A stretch of 64,000 bases of DNA, taken from Mycobacterium sp. 1465703.0. Lineage in GTDB: Bacteria; Actinomycetota; Actinomycetes; Mycobacteriales; Mycobacteriaceae. Positions within the stretch are counted from its first letter, which is position 1. Each line of letters opens with the position of its first letter. Under the pieces are notes generated by a model. The model did no database searches. It was not told the DNA's origin and worked only from the letters and a program-made list of their open reading frames with translations. The position numbers and the translations under genes are program-made. Of this stretch, positions 34,127 to 42,242 are shown in pieces. Where the stretch lies: the NCBI RefSeq assembly GCF_001672975.1, contig NZ_LZKU01000277.1:1-64000 (forward strand), in the 5' to 3' direction.

Positions 34127-35839
34127 CTAGATGTCCAGCACCAGTTCCGTTTCCGGAGCCGCCGAGCAGATGAGCACTGAGCCGGGGTCGGGCGGCTCGA
34201 GCGGCTGCTGAACGTATGTGGTCGTGCCGGCGATGACGCCGGTGACACACATGTGGCACACTCCGCTTCGACAGGAGAAGCGGGTGGGCACGTCGCACGC
34301 TTCGGCGAGATCGAGGATGCTTCGGTAGCCGGGTGACCAGTTGACGGTTAATCCGCTACGCGCGAAGGTGATCGGCGGCCCGGTGCCGGGTGTCCCCGCG
34401 GGTTGGTGCGGCGGCTTGCGTTCCCCGGCCTCGACCACGCCGGGGTTGATCGCGGGCAGCGCGCCAAACAGCTCACTGTGAATGCGGGCCGGGTCGAATC
34501 CCATGCTTACCAGGTCATCACGCATATCCGCCATGAATTGCGTTGGGCCGCATAGGTAGACGCTGGCGTTGGCTGGCAGGCCCAATGCCGCGATGGACTC
34601 TCGGTTCAGGCGGCCCTGCGTTTCGGTGTAGAAGACGTGTTGCCGGGCGTGCGGTAATTTCTCGATGAGGGTCGCGACTTCGACTGCAAAAGCCTGGGTT
34701 TCGCGATTGCGGGCAGTGTGCAACCACCAGATGTCGCGGTCGCTGCCCGCCGCCGACAGTGCGTGCAGCATCGCCAACACCGGCGTCGCTCCAATTCCGG
34801 CGGAAAACAAAACGACCGGCCCGGTGTCGTCGGTGAGGTAGAAGTCGCCGCGCGGCGCGGCCGCCGCTATCACCGATCCCGGACGGATGTTGGCGTGCAG
34901 CCACCGGCTCACCACGCCGTGGTCCTCGCGCTTCACGCTGATCCGGTAGGAACCCGCCGAGGAATCGTCCGAGAGCGAGTAGCTGCGCAGCGGTGCCGGA
35001 TCACCGGCGCCGACCACCTTGACGGTCAGGTACTGGCCGGGCAGCGCCGGTGGCAGCGGGCGGTGATCGTCGGCCTCGAGCCGGATCGAGAGCACTTGTG
35101 GGCTCTCCCAATATGTGCGACTGACCCTTAGGTTGCGGAAACCCTTCCAGCCGGGTTCGACTCCGATGGGCGGGGCCGTCGCCGGGGTCTCACCTTCGTG
35201 CGCCGCCAGCAGTTCGTGAAAAGACTGCTGCCAGCCTGGGCTGAGCGCCGGCAGGTCGATGGCCTTACGCAGCGTTTCGACGTTGCGGTCGGGTAGATAG
35301 AGCAACGCGTCGACGTCGGCGACGCTGAGTTCGTGACGGCCGCGTCGGGTCCGGACGATGTCGTCGCCGGCGCGCACGTGCCCCTCGGTGAGGACACGGA
35401 AGTAGAAACCCGGGCGATGCTGGGCGACAAGCAGATTGGGCATGTCGGGTTCGTCGAGGCGCAGGCCGACCCGAAAGCACGTGACACGCGGCTGCGTGAC
35501 CTCGAATTCGGCATCGCCGATGCGATAACGGTCACCGATGCAGACCTCGGTGTCGGCCAGACCGGTGATGGTGAAGTTTTCGCCGAAGTCGCCGGGTCGC
35601 AGGTCGTCGCGAGCCAGGTAGGTCTTCCAGAAGTCGTAGGACTCGCTCTGATACACCATGACGGCGCGTTGCTCCCCGCCGTGGCCGGCCAGATCGCCCT
35701 GACCGTCGCCGTCGATGTTGAGCCGCCGGACCATCACCGCGCCGTCGACCGGGGCCTTCCAAATTCCGGTATAGACGGTTTTATCCCGCCATCGCACGTT
35801 CTTTGGCATGCCCACGTTGACTGAAACAAGCTTGCCCAC
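34127..35839 (-). CDS. MOSC domain - ferredoxin reductase - 2Fe-2S ferredoxin fusion
   Basis: A 570-residue three-part protein. Residues 1-220 are a YiiM-type MOSC domain with its 3-alpha extension (GDFGENFTITGL; Cys in QPRVTCFRVGL, the expected Mo-cofactor ligand). Residues 235-460 form an FAD/NAD(P)H reductase (RSYSLSDDS for flavin, GIGATPVLAM for the nucleotide, YLCGPTQFM). The tail is a plant-type 2Fe-2S ferredoxin with Cys523, 528, 531 and 558. It could reduce N-hydroxylated or similar compounds via a molybdenum site. The GTG start has GAGGTGA upstream. A TGGG-N8-CCCA operator lies 45 bases before it. Confidence 0.87.
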   Translation of the reverse strand: MGKLVSVNVGMPKNVRWRDKTVYTGIWKAPVDGAVMVRRLNIDGDGQGDLAGHGGEQRAVMVYQSESYDFWKTYLARDDLRPGDFGENFTITGLADTEVCIGDRYRIGDAEFEVTQPRVTCFRVGLRLDEPDMPNLLVAQHRPGFYFRVLTEGHVRAGDDIVRTRRGRHELSVADVDALLYLPDRNVETLRKAIDLPALSPGWQQSFHELLAAHEGETPATAPPIGVEPGWKGFRNLRVSRTYWESPQVLSIRLEADDHRPLPPALPGQYLTVKVVGAGDPAPLRSYSLSDDSSAGSYRISVKREDHGVVSRWLHANIRPGSVIAAAAPRGDFYLTDDTGPVVLFSAGIGATPVLAMLHALSAAGSDRDIWWLHTARNRETQAFAVEVATLIEKLPHARQHVFYTETQGRLNRESIAALGLPANASVYLCGPTQFMADMRDDLVSMGFDPARIHSELFGALPAINPGVVEAGERKPPHQPAGTPGTGPPITFARSGLTVNWSPGYRSILDLAEACDVPTRFSCRSGVCHMCVTGVIAGTTTYVQQPLEPPDPGSVLICSAAPETELVLDI

Positions 35840-35883
35840 GTGTCACCTCGAACCAGCTCCATATTGCGCGAGCCGAGCTATTT

Positions 35884-35899
35884 TGGGTTAGTTGGCCCA
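35884..35899. promoter_or_regulatory. Operator A: TGGG-N8-CCCA upstream of MOSC fusion
   Basis: TGGGTTAGTTGGCCCA; with flanks the symmetry extends to TATTTTGGG/CCCAGAATA (8 of 9 pairs). It sits in the promoter region of the leftward MOSC gene and is one of five such sites in this 2.6-kb block. Confidence 0.6.
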
Positions 35900-35973
35900 G
35901 AATATGTCAGCTGGGTACGAGCGGCAACACCTGCGCCGCACGGGCTGTTGCGCGCCGCCAATTTGATGCATAC

Positions 35974-35989
35974 TGGGTCAAGCAACCCA
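35974..35989. promoter_or_regulatory. Operator B: TGGG-N8-CCCA upstream of alpha/beta hydrolase
   Basis: TGGGTCAAGCAACCCA, extended by one pair to CTGGG/CCCAG. It overlaps a possible -10 (CATACT) for the rightward hydrolase gene. Confidence 0.6.
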
Positions 35990-36077
35990 GAACCTTTGCG
36001 CGATGGGTTTCGCGCATCTCCACCGGGGCGCCGCGGCGGCGCTCGGCGGTGAATTGCGTTGCGTCAGGAGGAACATC

Positions 36078-36950
36078 ATGCCTGCTGTCCACCATCGATA
36101 CGTCACCGTCGACGGCCATCGGCTCTTCTACCGCGAGGCCGGAGATCCAACTGGTCCCGCGGTGCTTCTGTTGCATGGCTTTCCCACCAGTTCGTACATG
36201 TTTCGCCACCTGGTGCCGGCCCTCGCCGAGCGGTACCACGTGATCGCGCCGGACCACCTCGGCTTCGGGCTGTCGGATGCCCCACCGGTTGAGGAGTTCG
36301 ACTACACATTCGACGCGCTGACCGACCTCACGGCCGGTCTGCTGCGAACGCTGGGCGTCGACCGCTACGCCATGTACGTCCAGGACTACGGCGCGCCGAT
36401 CGGCTGGCGGCTCGCGCTGCGCGACCCCTCCGCGATCACCGCGATCATCAGCCAGAACGGCAACGGTTATGACGCGGGATTCGTCGAGAGCTTCTGGAAG
36501 GTCGTGCAGGCATACCAACACGAGCAGACGGCGGAGACCGAGGCACCGGTGCGCCAGTTCCTCACCCTCGACGCCACCCGCTGGCAGTATCTGACCGGAG
36601 TCTCCGACGAGACATTGGTCGACCCCGAGTCCTGGCACCACGACTACGCGCTGCTGTCCCGCCCGGGCAACGACCTGGTGCAGCTGAAGTTGTTTCGCGA
36701 TTACGCCACCAATTCCCCGCTGTACCCACAGCTGCACGACTACTTTCGCGCCAGCCGGGTACCGCTGCTGGCGGTATGGGGCCGTGGCGACGAGATCTTC
36801 GGGCCGGCCGGCGCCGAAGCGTTCGCCGACGACCTGCCCGACGCCGAGATCCACTTGCTCGAGGGTGGGCACTTTCTGCTGGAGTCCGCCGGCGAGGACG
36901 TCACCCGGTTGATCCGGAACTTCCTCGCTAAGCAGTTTCCCGCGGCGTAA
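36078..36950 (+). CDS. Alpha/beta hydrolase with Asp nucleophile (haloalkane dehalogenase / epoxide hydrolase type)
   Basis: A 290-residue enzyme: oxyanion motif LLHGFPTSS, nucleophile elbow YVQDYGAP with Asp103, acid in AVWGRGDEIF and catalytic His in EGGHFLLES. An Asp nucleophile means an alkyl-enzyme ester, as in haloalkane dehalogenases and epoxide hydrolases. The residue after Asp is Tyr rather than the Trp that holds halide in proven dehalogenases, so either activity is possible. CAGGAGGA precedes ATG 36078. It shares a bidirectional promoter region with the MOSC gene. Confidence 0.82.
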   Translation: MPAVHHRYVTVDGHRLFYREAGDPTGPAVLLLHGFPTSSYMFRHLVPALAERYHVIAPDHLGFGLSDAPPVEEFDYTFDALTDLTAGLLRTLGVDRYAMYVQDYGAPIGWRLALRDPSAITAIISQNGNGYDAGFVESFWKVVQAYQHEQTAETEAPVRQFLTLDATRWQYLTGVSDETLVDPESWHHDYALLSRPGNDLVQLKLFRDYATNSPLYPQLHDYFRASRVPLLAVWGRGDEIFGPAGAEAFADDLPDAEIHLLEGGHFLLESAGEDVTRLIRNFLAKQFPAA

Positions 36951-36998
36951 TGACGGCCCGCGGCGACTCAGCGACCTGGTCATGTCGAACTTTTTCTA

Positions 36999-37014
36999 TG
37001 GGCTGGAGATCCCA
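36999..37014. promoter_or_regulatory. Operator D: TGGG-N8-CCCA upstream of first TetR gene
   Basis: Symmetry extends to TATGGG/CCCATA (36997-37016). It ends 20 bases before the -10 box TAGCCT (37036-37041), covering the -35 position of a leaderless promoter whose ATG is 37048. Autoregulation is implied. Confidence 0.6.
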
Positions 37015-37035
37015 TAACCGCGGGCACTCCGGGGT

Positions 37036-37041
37036 TAGCCT
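37036..37041 (+). promoter_or_regulatory. -10 box TAGCCT of the tandem tetR genes
   Basis: TAGCCT ends six bases before ATG 37048, a leaderless geometry. Confidence 0.5.
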
Positions 37042-37047
37042 GACGCG

Positions 37048-37743
37048 ATGGCCCATCCCGATGGTCACGACGAACAACGGTTGACCGCCAAGGGGCGAGC
37101 CACCCGCGATCGGATCGTGCGGGCCGCCGCCCAGTTGATCGTCACCGAGGGCCTGGCGGCGGCCAATATGGAGAACGTGCGCCGGGCGGCTTCGGTCAGC
37201 GGGTCACAGCTTGCCCATTATTTCGCCGACAAGGCAGCGCTGATCCGCGCGGTGATCCGACGCCAGATCGGCGTGGTGCTGGACTTTCACCGGCAGCCCA
37301 CGCTTCGGGGCCTGGCGTCCTTCGACGACTTCGAGCGGTGGATCGACCTCAACATGCGCTACCTACGCCGCATCGGTTGCTCCGGCACGCCGACCTACCA
37401 CGCGCTGACCGCCCAGCTGGCGAAGTCCGACGACACGACGCGCGACGCGCTGGCGGCTGGTTACCGGCAGTGGATCGAGTTGCTGGAGAAGTCAATTCAG
37501 CGGATGAAAGACGCGGGATTGCTGATTCCCGATGCCGACCCGCGGCAACTGGCCTGGGTGCTCGTCGCCTCGCATCAAGGCGGCGGCGTGTTGACCTTCA
37601 CCTATCAAGAGGAGTGGCCGCACGCCGACGCGATTCGATTCGCGGTGAACTACCTGCGCATGTTCGCCACCGACAGCGCGGAGCGAGCGCCCCGTCCACC
37701 GCGCCGGGTGCGGGGCCGTCGCCCGGCACGACAAGCCAGCTGA
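37048..37743 (+). CDS. TetR-family regulator, first of a tandem pair
   Basis: A 231-residue TetR protein: helix-turn-helix at about residues 20-65 (ATRDRIVRAAAQLIVTEG, then SGSQLAHYFADKAALIRAV), C-terminal TetR_C-like ligand domain, and a very basic tail rich in Arg. It shares pattern over its full length with the next gene (GSQxAHYFxDK, AAGYxQWIEL, DADPRQLAW/EADPRHLAV, HQGG), so the two arose by duplication. Site D in its promoter suggests that it or its twin binds TGGG-N8-CCCA. Confidence 0.9.
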   Translation: MAHPDGHDEQRLTAKGRATRDRIVRAAAQLIVTEGLAAANMENVRRAASVSGSQLAHYFADKAALIRAVIRRQIGVVLDFHRQPTLRGLASFDDFERWIDLNMRYLRRIGCSGTPTYHALTAQLAKSDDTTRDALAAGYRQWIELLEKSIQRMKDAGLLIPDADPRQLAWVLVASHQGGGVLTFTYQEEWPHADAIRFAVNYLRMFATDSAERAPRPPRRVRGRRPARQAS

Positions 37744-37768
37744 CCCGTCCGCGCCGAAGGTTGCCGCC

Positions 37769-38440
37769 ATGACCGAAGAGAATCCATCGCGGTTCACCCG
37801 CAAGGGACTGGCTACCCGCACGCGCATCATCGAGGTCGCTGCCCGGCTGATGTTCGAGCATGGCATCGCCAACACCAGCATCGATCAGGTGCGGCGCGCC
37901 GCCGCGGTGGGCGGGTCCCAGATCGCGCATTACTTTCGCGATAAGCGGGACCTGACCCGACAGGTCGTCGAGGCGCGTCGCAATGACGTGCGCGTGTTCC
38001 ACACCCAACCGCGGTTCGCCGGACTCGACAGCCTCGAGGCCCTGCAGGCGTGGGCCGATACTTGCGTGTCCGAGATCGACGCCGTCTACCGAGTCGGAGG
38101 TTGCGTCTACGGGTCCCTGGCGGGCGAATTGATCGAGGCCGACAGCGACATACACGACGACCTCTCCGCGGGCTACGACCAATGGATCGAGCTGTTTCGG
38201 TCCGGCCTGGAAACGATGCGCGATCGCGGTGACCTGCGCCCGGAAGCCGATCCCCGACATCTGGCGGTAGCGCTGGTCGCCGCGCACCAGGGCGGCGCAA
38301 TGCTGACCCACGCCACCGGCGATCCGCAGCCACTGCGGGCCGCGGTCCATGCCGCCGTCGACTATGTCCGGTCGTTTGCGACCCAAACGCCCTCGCGCCC
38401 CGGGCGATCCGCGTCGTCGCGCCGTCGCCGCGCATCCTGA
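37769..38440 (+). CDS. TetR-family regulator, second of a tandem pair
   Basis: A 223-residue paralogue of the preceding gene, 25 bases downstream and surely co-transcribed. Helix-turn-helix: TRTRIIEVAARLMFEHG and GGSQIAHYFRDKRDL. The C-terminal half keeps the AGYDQWIELF and EADPRHLAVALVAAHQGG segments. The recognition helices differ slightly from its twin, so the two proteins may read the same or overlapping operators, or form heterodimers. It reads toward the operon starting at 38551, whose promoter carries two TGGG-N8-CCCA sites. Confidence 0.9.
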   Translation: MTEENPSRFTRKGLATRTRIIEVAARLMFEHGIANTSIDQVRRAAAVGGSQIAHYFRDKRDLTRQVVEARRNDVRVFHTQPRFAGLDSLEALQAWADTCVSEIDAVYRVGGCVYGSLAGELIEADSDIHDDLSAGYDQWIELFRSGLETMRDRGDLRPEADPRHLAVALVAAHQGGAMLTHATGDPQPLRAAVHAAVDYVRSFATQTPSRPGRSASSRRRRAS

Positions 38441-38463
38441 CGGCGCCATCGCCCTGGACATGG

Positions 38464-38501
38464 TGGGTAGCTGCGCCCATAATATTGGGTCAGTTGGCCC
38501 A
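38464..38501. promoter_or_regulatory. Operators E and C: paired TGGG-N8-CCCA sites before the six-gene operon
   Basis: Two copies, 38464-38479 and 38486-38501, start 22 bases apart (two helical turns). A TAAACT -10 box (38513-38518) follows, so site C overlaps the -35 region. They control the operon beginning at GTG 38551. Confidence 0.6.
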
Positions 38502-38550
38502 TTCGGTGTCGATAAACTGAGTACTGCTAACGATTTGGGAGGGGCAGTAA

Positions 38551-39597
38551 GTGGCTGCCACCGATTCGCCCCCGCTGCCCACCGCGCCCGCAGTGGTACG
38601 CGAACAACCCGGCGGGGAAACCATGCGGGCAATCATCCTGGACAAGTTCGGCGGCCTGGACAGCCTGGTCTACACCGACATCCCCAAGCCGCTGCCCAAA
38701 GACGGCGAAGTCGTCATTGCGGTTAAAGGATTCGGCATCAACCACGCCGAACTCCACATGCGACGAGGGGAATGGGCGGAGGCTGCCGAGGTCAGCGGAA
38801 TCGAATGCGTCGGCATTGTGGACTCGTGCCCCGGCGGTGAGTTCCCGGTCGGCGCCAAGGTGGCAGCACTCATGGGCGGCCTTGGCCGGACTATCAACGG
38901 CAGCTACGCCGAATACACTCGGGTGCGCGCAGCGAATGTCGCTCTCATCGAATCGGAGCTGCCCTGGTCGGATTTGGCTGCGCTGCCCGAGACTTATGCG
39001 GTCGCCTGGACATGCCTGTTCCGCAACCTCAATCTGAAATCCGGACAAACACTGGTGTTACGCGGCGCGACATCATCATTCGGGCAAGCCGCCCTCAAGA
39101 TGGCCGTCGCCGCCGGCGCGCGAGTCATCGCCACGGCACGCAGCAGCGGTCGCTTCCCGATGCTGCAGGAGCTGGGCGCTTCGCGCGTCGAGGTCGAGCG
39201 GCGCGACCTCGCCGCCCACATCGCCGAAGCCAAACACATTGATGCCGTCCTGGATTTGGTCGGCAACAGCACCATCCTCGACTCCCTCGACATGCTGCGC
39301 CGCGGCGGCACGGCGTGCCTGGCCGGATGGCTGGGCGGACTCGATCCCATCGGTGACTTCAACCCGCTACTGCGCATGGCCAGTGGTGTGAATTGGAACT
39401 TCTTCGGCAGCTTCGTCTTTGGGACACCGGGCTTCCCGCTGTCCGACGTACCTCTGCAAGACATCGCCCGGCAGGTTGCCGACGGAGAACTGGATGCAAA
39501 GCCATCGCACATCTTCTCTTTCGACGAGATCCGTGAAGCGCACCGAGTAATGGAAGCCGGAGAAGCCGGCGGAAAGATGGTCGTCGTCATGCAGTGA
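38551..39597 (+). CDS. Zinc-independent MDR oxidoreductase (quinone reductase type)
   Basis: A 348-residue medium-chain reductase. The nucleotide fold shows LVLRGATSSFGQAALKMA; no structural-zinc cysteine cluster is present, and the N-terminal half has GFGINHAELHMRRGEW typical of quinone oxidoreductase-like MDR proteins. NADPH-dependent reduction of quinones or enones is likely. GTG 38551 has GGGAGGGG upstream; a later Met at residue 25 is an alternative. It is the first gene of a six-gene operon (38551-42710) preceded by two operators. Confidence 0.85.
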   Translation: MAATDSPPLPTAPAVVREQPGGETMRAIILDKFGGLDSLVYTDIPKPLPKDGEVVIAVKGFGINHAELHMRRGEWAEAAEVSGIECVGIVDSCPGGEFPVGAKVAALMGGLGRTINGSYAEYTRVRAANVALIESELPWSDLAALPETYAVAWTCLFRNLNLKSGQTLVLRGATSSFGQAALKMAVAAGARVIATARSSGRFPMLQELGASRVEVERRDLAAHIAEAKHIDAVLDLVGNSTILDSLDMLRRGGTACLAGWLGGLDPIGDFNPLLRMASGVNWNFFGSFVFGTPGFPLSDVPLQDIARQVADGELDAKPSHIFSFDEIREAHRVMEAGEAGGKMVVVMQ

Positions 39598-39637
39598 CGC
39601 GACCGCGGGCTCCGGCAGATGAAGAAGGGACACGACG

Positions 39638-40519
39638 ATGGGGCTGGCATGGCAGCAGGGTCCGCTTGCGACCGGATCGGTGGGACACTTCGTGACAGAG
39701 CAGCCGCTACCGGCACGGCTGCTGTTCGCCGAGCCGCTACGGCGACGTATGAGAGTCCGCTTCGCGGACAAATGGATAGCCGACACCGAAGACGTGATCC
39801 TGTTGCATGAGCCGGGCCGCTACCCCGTCGCCTACTTTCCGCGCGGTGATATCGACGCCGAATTCTTGGTCGCCGAGGACCGCGTTACCCAACACCGCGA
39901 TCTGGGCGCGACACAGTGGTTTACCGTCAAAGCCGCCGGGCACCAAGTTAACCACGCCGCGTGGCAGCATACCGAACTCGCGCCTCATGCGGCGGTTCTC
40001 GACAGCCGGGTGGCGTTCGCCTGGCGCGCTATGGATGCCTTCTACGAAGAAGATGAACGAATCGTAGGGCACGCCGCCGACGCGTACCATCGCATTGACA
40101 TCCGCGCTACCACAAGACATCTCGTTGTGATGGACGGCGAACAGGTGATCGCCGATACCCATCGGCCCTTGGCGCTGTATGAATCCGGTTTTGCGCCACG
40201 CTGGTACGTGCCGCGCGAGGATATCGACCAGTCCGCCCTCAAACCCATTGAGATACAGACGTTTTGCCCGTATAAGGGAATCTGCTCTTACTACGACATC
40301 GGCAACCGCCAGCGCGCAGCATGGTCCTATGTCGATGCTTGGACCGAGGTGGCACGGGTCCGCAACCTGGTGTCCTTCGAACCGGACAAAATCGACGTGC
40401 ACCTTGACGGCAAACAACTTCAGCTGGAACCCGGCCAGACCGTCATCCCGCACGGCGTCGACCGCGGCCTCGACACCGACGAGATCTTCGGCAAGAAGCC
40501 GCCCGGGAGTACGTCATGA
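39638..40519 (+). CDS. DUF427 protein with two repeated domains
   Basis: A 293-residue protein of two DUF427 units: the first around RVRFADKWIADTEDVILLHEPGRYPVAYFPRGDID, the second around DGEQVIADTHRPLALYESGFAPRWYVPREDID, followed by CPYKGICSYYDIG. The duplicated I-A-D-T...YfPRxDID pattern is clear. DUF427 proteins are small beta-tent-like folds of unknown function, common in actinobacteria. Its last codon overlaps the next start (ATGA), so it is tightly coupled to a VOC gene. No catalytic role can be claimed. Confidence 0.85.
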   Translation: MGLAWQQGPLATGSVGHFVTEQPLPARLLFAEPLRRRMRVRFADKWIADTEDVILLHEPGRYPVAYFPRGDIDAEFLVAEDRVTQHRDLGATQWFTVKAAGHQVNHAAWQHTELAPHAAVLDSRVAFAWRAMDAFYEEDERIVGHAADAYHRIDIRATTRHLVVMDGEQVIADTHRPLALYESGFAPRWYVPREDIDQSALKPIEIQTFCPYKGICSYYDIGNRQRAAWSYVDAWTEVARVRNLVSFEPDKIDVHLDGKQLQLEPGQTVIPHGVDRGLDTDEIFGKKPPGSTS

Positions 40520-40947
40520 AGGCCTGCATCGAAGTCGTCATCCTGCCCGTCACGGATCCCGATCGGTCATTGCGGTTCTACCGCGATCGGCTTGGCTTCA
40601 ACCTCGACGTCGATTACGCGCCCACACCCCAGTTTCGAGTCATCCAGCTGACGCCCGACGGGTCGGGCACCTCCATTCAATTCGGGATTGGGTTGACCGA
40701 CGCGCCACCCGGGTCGCTGCGCAACCTCTACCTTGTGGTGCGTGATATCGAGGACTGTCACGCTGAATTGACCGGTCGCGGAGTAACCGTCAGCCCGATC
40801 CGCCATAAGGACACCGAAGGAGGCTGGCGCGGTGCGTTCCTTTCGGGTATCGATCCGGACCGCGCGGATTACGCCAGTTTCGCGGACTTCCGTGATCCCG
40901 ACGGCAACACTTGGGTACTGCAGGAACGCAATCACCACCGGGGCTGA
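40516..40947 (+). CDS. VOC-superfamily protein (glyoxalase / dioxygenase-like)
   Basis: A 143-residue vicinal-oxygen-chelate protein of one domain with two beta-alpha-beta modules: EVVILPVTDPDRSLRFYRDRLGF and the C-terminal FADFRDPDGNTWVLQE. The terminal E of WVLQE is a typical metal ligand; the first-module His is not obvious, so activity is open. Translation overlaps the DUF427 gene by four bases. Confidence 0.85.
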   Translation: MKACIEVVILPVTDPDRSLRFYRDRLGFNLDVDYAPTPQFRVIQLTPDGSGTSIQFGIGLTDAPPGSLRNLYLVVRDIEDCHAELTGRGVTVSPIRHKDTEGGWRGAFLSGIDPDRADYASFADFRDPDGNTWVLQERNHHRG

Positions 40948-40956
40948 GGAGACGCA

Positions 40957-41550
40957 TTGGCTGCACGGAAGACCGGTCCCGAACGGGTAGGAGCATTCTC
41001 CGATGGCGTGTTCGCCGTACTCATTACGATCCTCGTGCTGGAACTCAAACCACCCAAGGCATACACGTTCAGCGCTTTACTGCCGGAGTGGCCCACCGGT
41101 CTCAGTTATGTGGTCAGCTATGTGTTCATCGCGATCGTATGGGTGAACCATCACCACTTGTTCGGCTATGCAGAGGTGGCAACACCGCGATTGGTGTGGT
41201 CGAACTTCGCGCACCTGTTCTCGGTGTCACTCATTCCGATCACCACCGAGTGGATCGCCGACAGCCGGCTGGCCGCCGCGCCCGTGACCTTGTATGCGTC
41301 GGTGTTCGTGCTCGTCAACATCACCTATCTGGCGCTCTGTCAAGAAGTCGTCGATCGGCCCGCCCATGCGGACCTCACGCAGCGCATGCGTCAACTGTTG
41401 CAGATGAGATCGTTCTTCACCATCGGCGTCTTCGCCACGGCGGCCGTCTTAGCATTCTGGTGGCCGGCAGCCGGAATGGCATTGATCGCGCTTTGTCTGG
41501 CCGGGTATCTGCGGCCGGACCTACCCGCGCCGAAGAAGACCGAGCCCTGA
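40957..41550 (+). CDS. TMEM175-family potassium channel-like protein (DUF1211)
   Basis: A 197-residue membrane protein with about five or six hydrophobic helices. The first helix carries the channel signature RVGAFSDGVFAVLITILVL (consensus FSDxVFAIxxTLL), the pore-lining segment of bacterial TMEM175. The helix-rich C-terminal half follows NHHHLFGYAE. Bacterial members are K+ leak channels. The start is TTG 40957, nine bases after the VOC stop, with GAGGAG upstream. Its reason for being in this operon is unclear. Confidence 0.82.
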   Translation: MAARKTGPERVGAFSDGVFAVLITILVLELKPPKAYTFSALLPEWPTGLSYVVSYVFIAIVWVNHHHLFGYAEVATPRLVWSNFAHLFSVSLIPITTEWIADSRLAAAPVTLYASVFVLVNITYLALCQEVVDRPAHADLTQRMRQLLQMRSFFTIGVFATAAVLAFWWPAAGMALIALCLAGYLRPDLPAPKKTEP

Positions 41551-41551
41551 C

Positions 41552-42235
41552 ATGCCCAAACCATCCGTCCTCGTTTTCGACGTCAACGAGACGCTGATCG
41601 ATATCGATTCCCTCGCACCGCTTTTCGGTCAGCTGTTCGGCGACGAACGCATACTGCGTGAGTGGTTCGCGCAACTGGTCATGTACTCGATGACCATCAC
41701 CCTGGCCGGTAACTATGTGACCTTTCCGGTGCTGGCCCAGGGAGTGCTGCGCATGCTGGGCGACGTCTACCGGGTGAACGTCACCGAAAACGACCTGGAC
41801 CGCCTGACGACCGCACTGCTGACCATGCCGGCGCATCCCGATGCCGCCGAGGGGCTTACCGCGCTGCGGGACAACGGTTTCCGGCTTGTTACCCTGACTA
41901 ACTCGCCGCCCAATCCGAATGGGCCTACCGCGCTGCAGCATTCGGGGCTGGCCGGCTTTTTCGAACACCAACTCAGCGTCGATGCGCGCAGTGCCTTCAA
42001 GCCGGCGCCTGAGGTGTATGGGTACGTGTGCCAGACACTCGGGGTGGCCCCCGCCGACTGCATGATGGTCGCCGCGCATGTGTGGGACACGATCGGTGCG
42101 CAGCAGGTCGGCTTCGGCGGTGCCCTCATTACCCGACGCGGCAACGCGCCGCTGCCGGTCCACGGTTTGCCGCAGCCGGACATCGTCGTCAGCGATATGC
42201 GTCAGCTCGCCGAGCAACTCGGGTCCAGACGATAA
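41552..42235 (+). CDS. HAD-superfamily type II haloacid dehalogenase-like protein
   Basis: A 227-residue hydrolase with the four HAD motifs: VFDVNETL (nucleophile Asp10, with Asn where phosphatases usually have a second Asp, as in L-2-haloacid dehalogenases), LTNSPP (motif II Ser), SAFKPAP (motif III Lys) and VAAHVWDTIGAQ (motif IV). The cap is the small helical type. Hydrolysis of 2-haloacids is the family's known reaction; a non-halogen substrate is possible. It starts two bases after the channel gene's stop. Confidence 0.87.
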   Translation: MPKPSVLVFDVNETLIDIDSLAPLFGQLFGDERILREWFAQLVMYSMTITLAGNYVTFPVLAQGVLRMLGDVYRVNVTENDLDRLTTALLTMPAHPDAAEGLTALRDNGFRLVTLTNSPPNPNGPTALQHSGLAGFFEHQLSVDARSAFKPAPEVYGYVCQTLGVAPADCMMVAAHVWDTIGAQQVGFGGALITRRGNAPLPVHGLPQPDIVVSDMRQLAEQLGSRR

Positions 42236-42242
42236 TCGAGCC

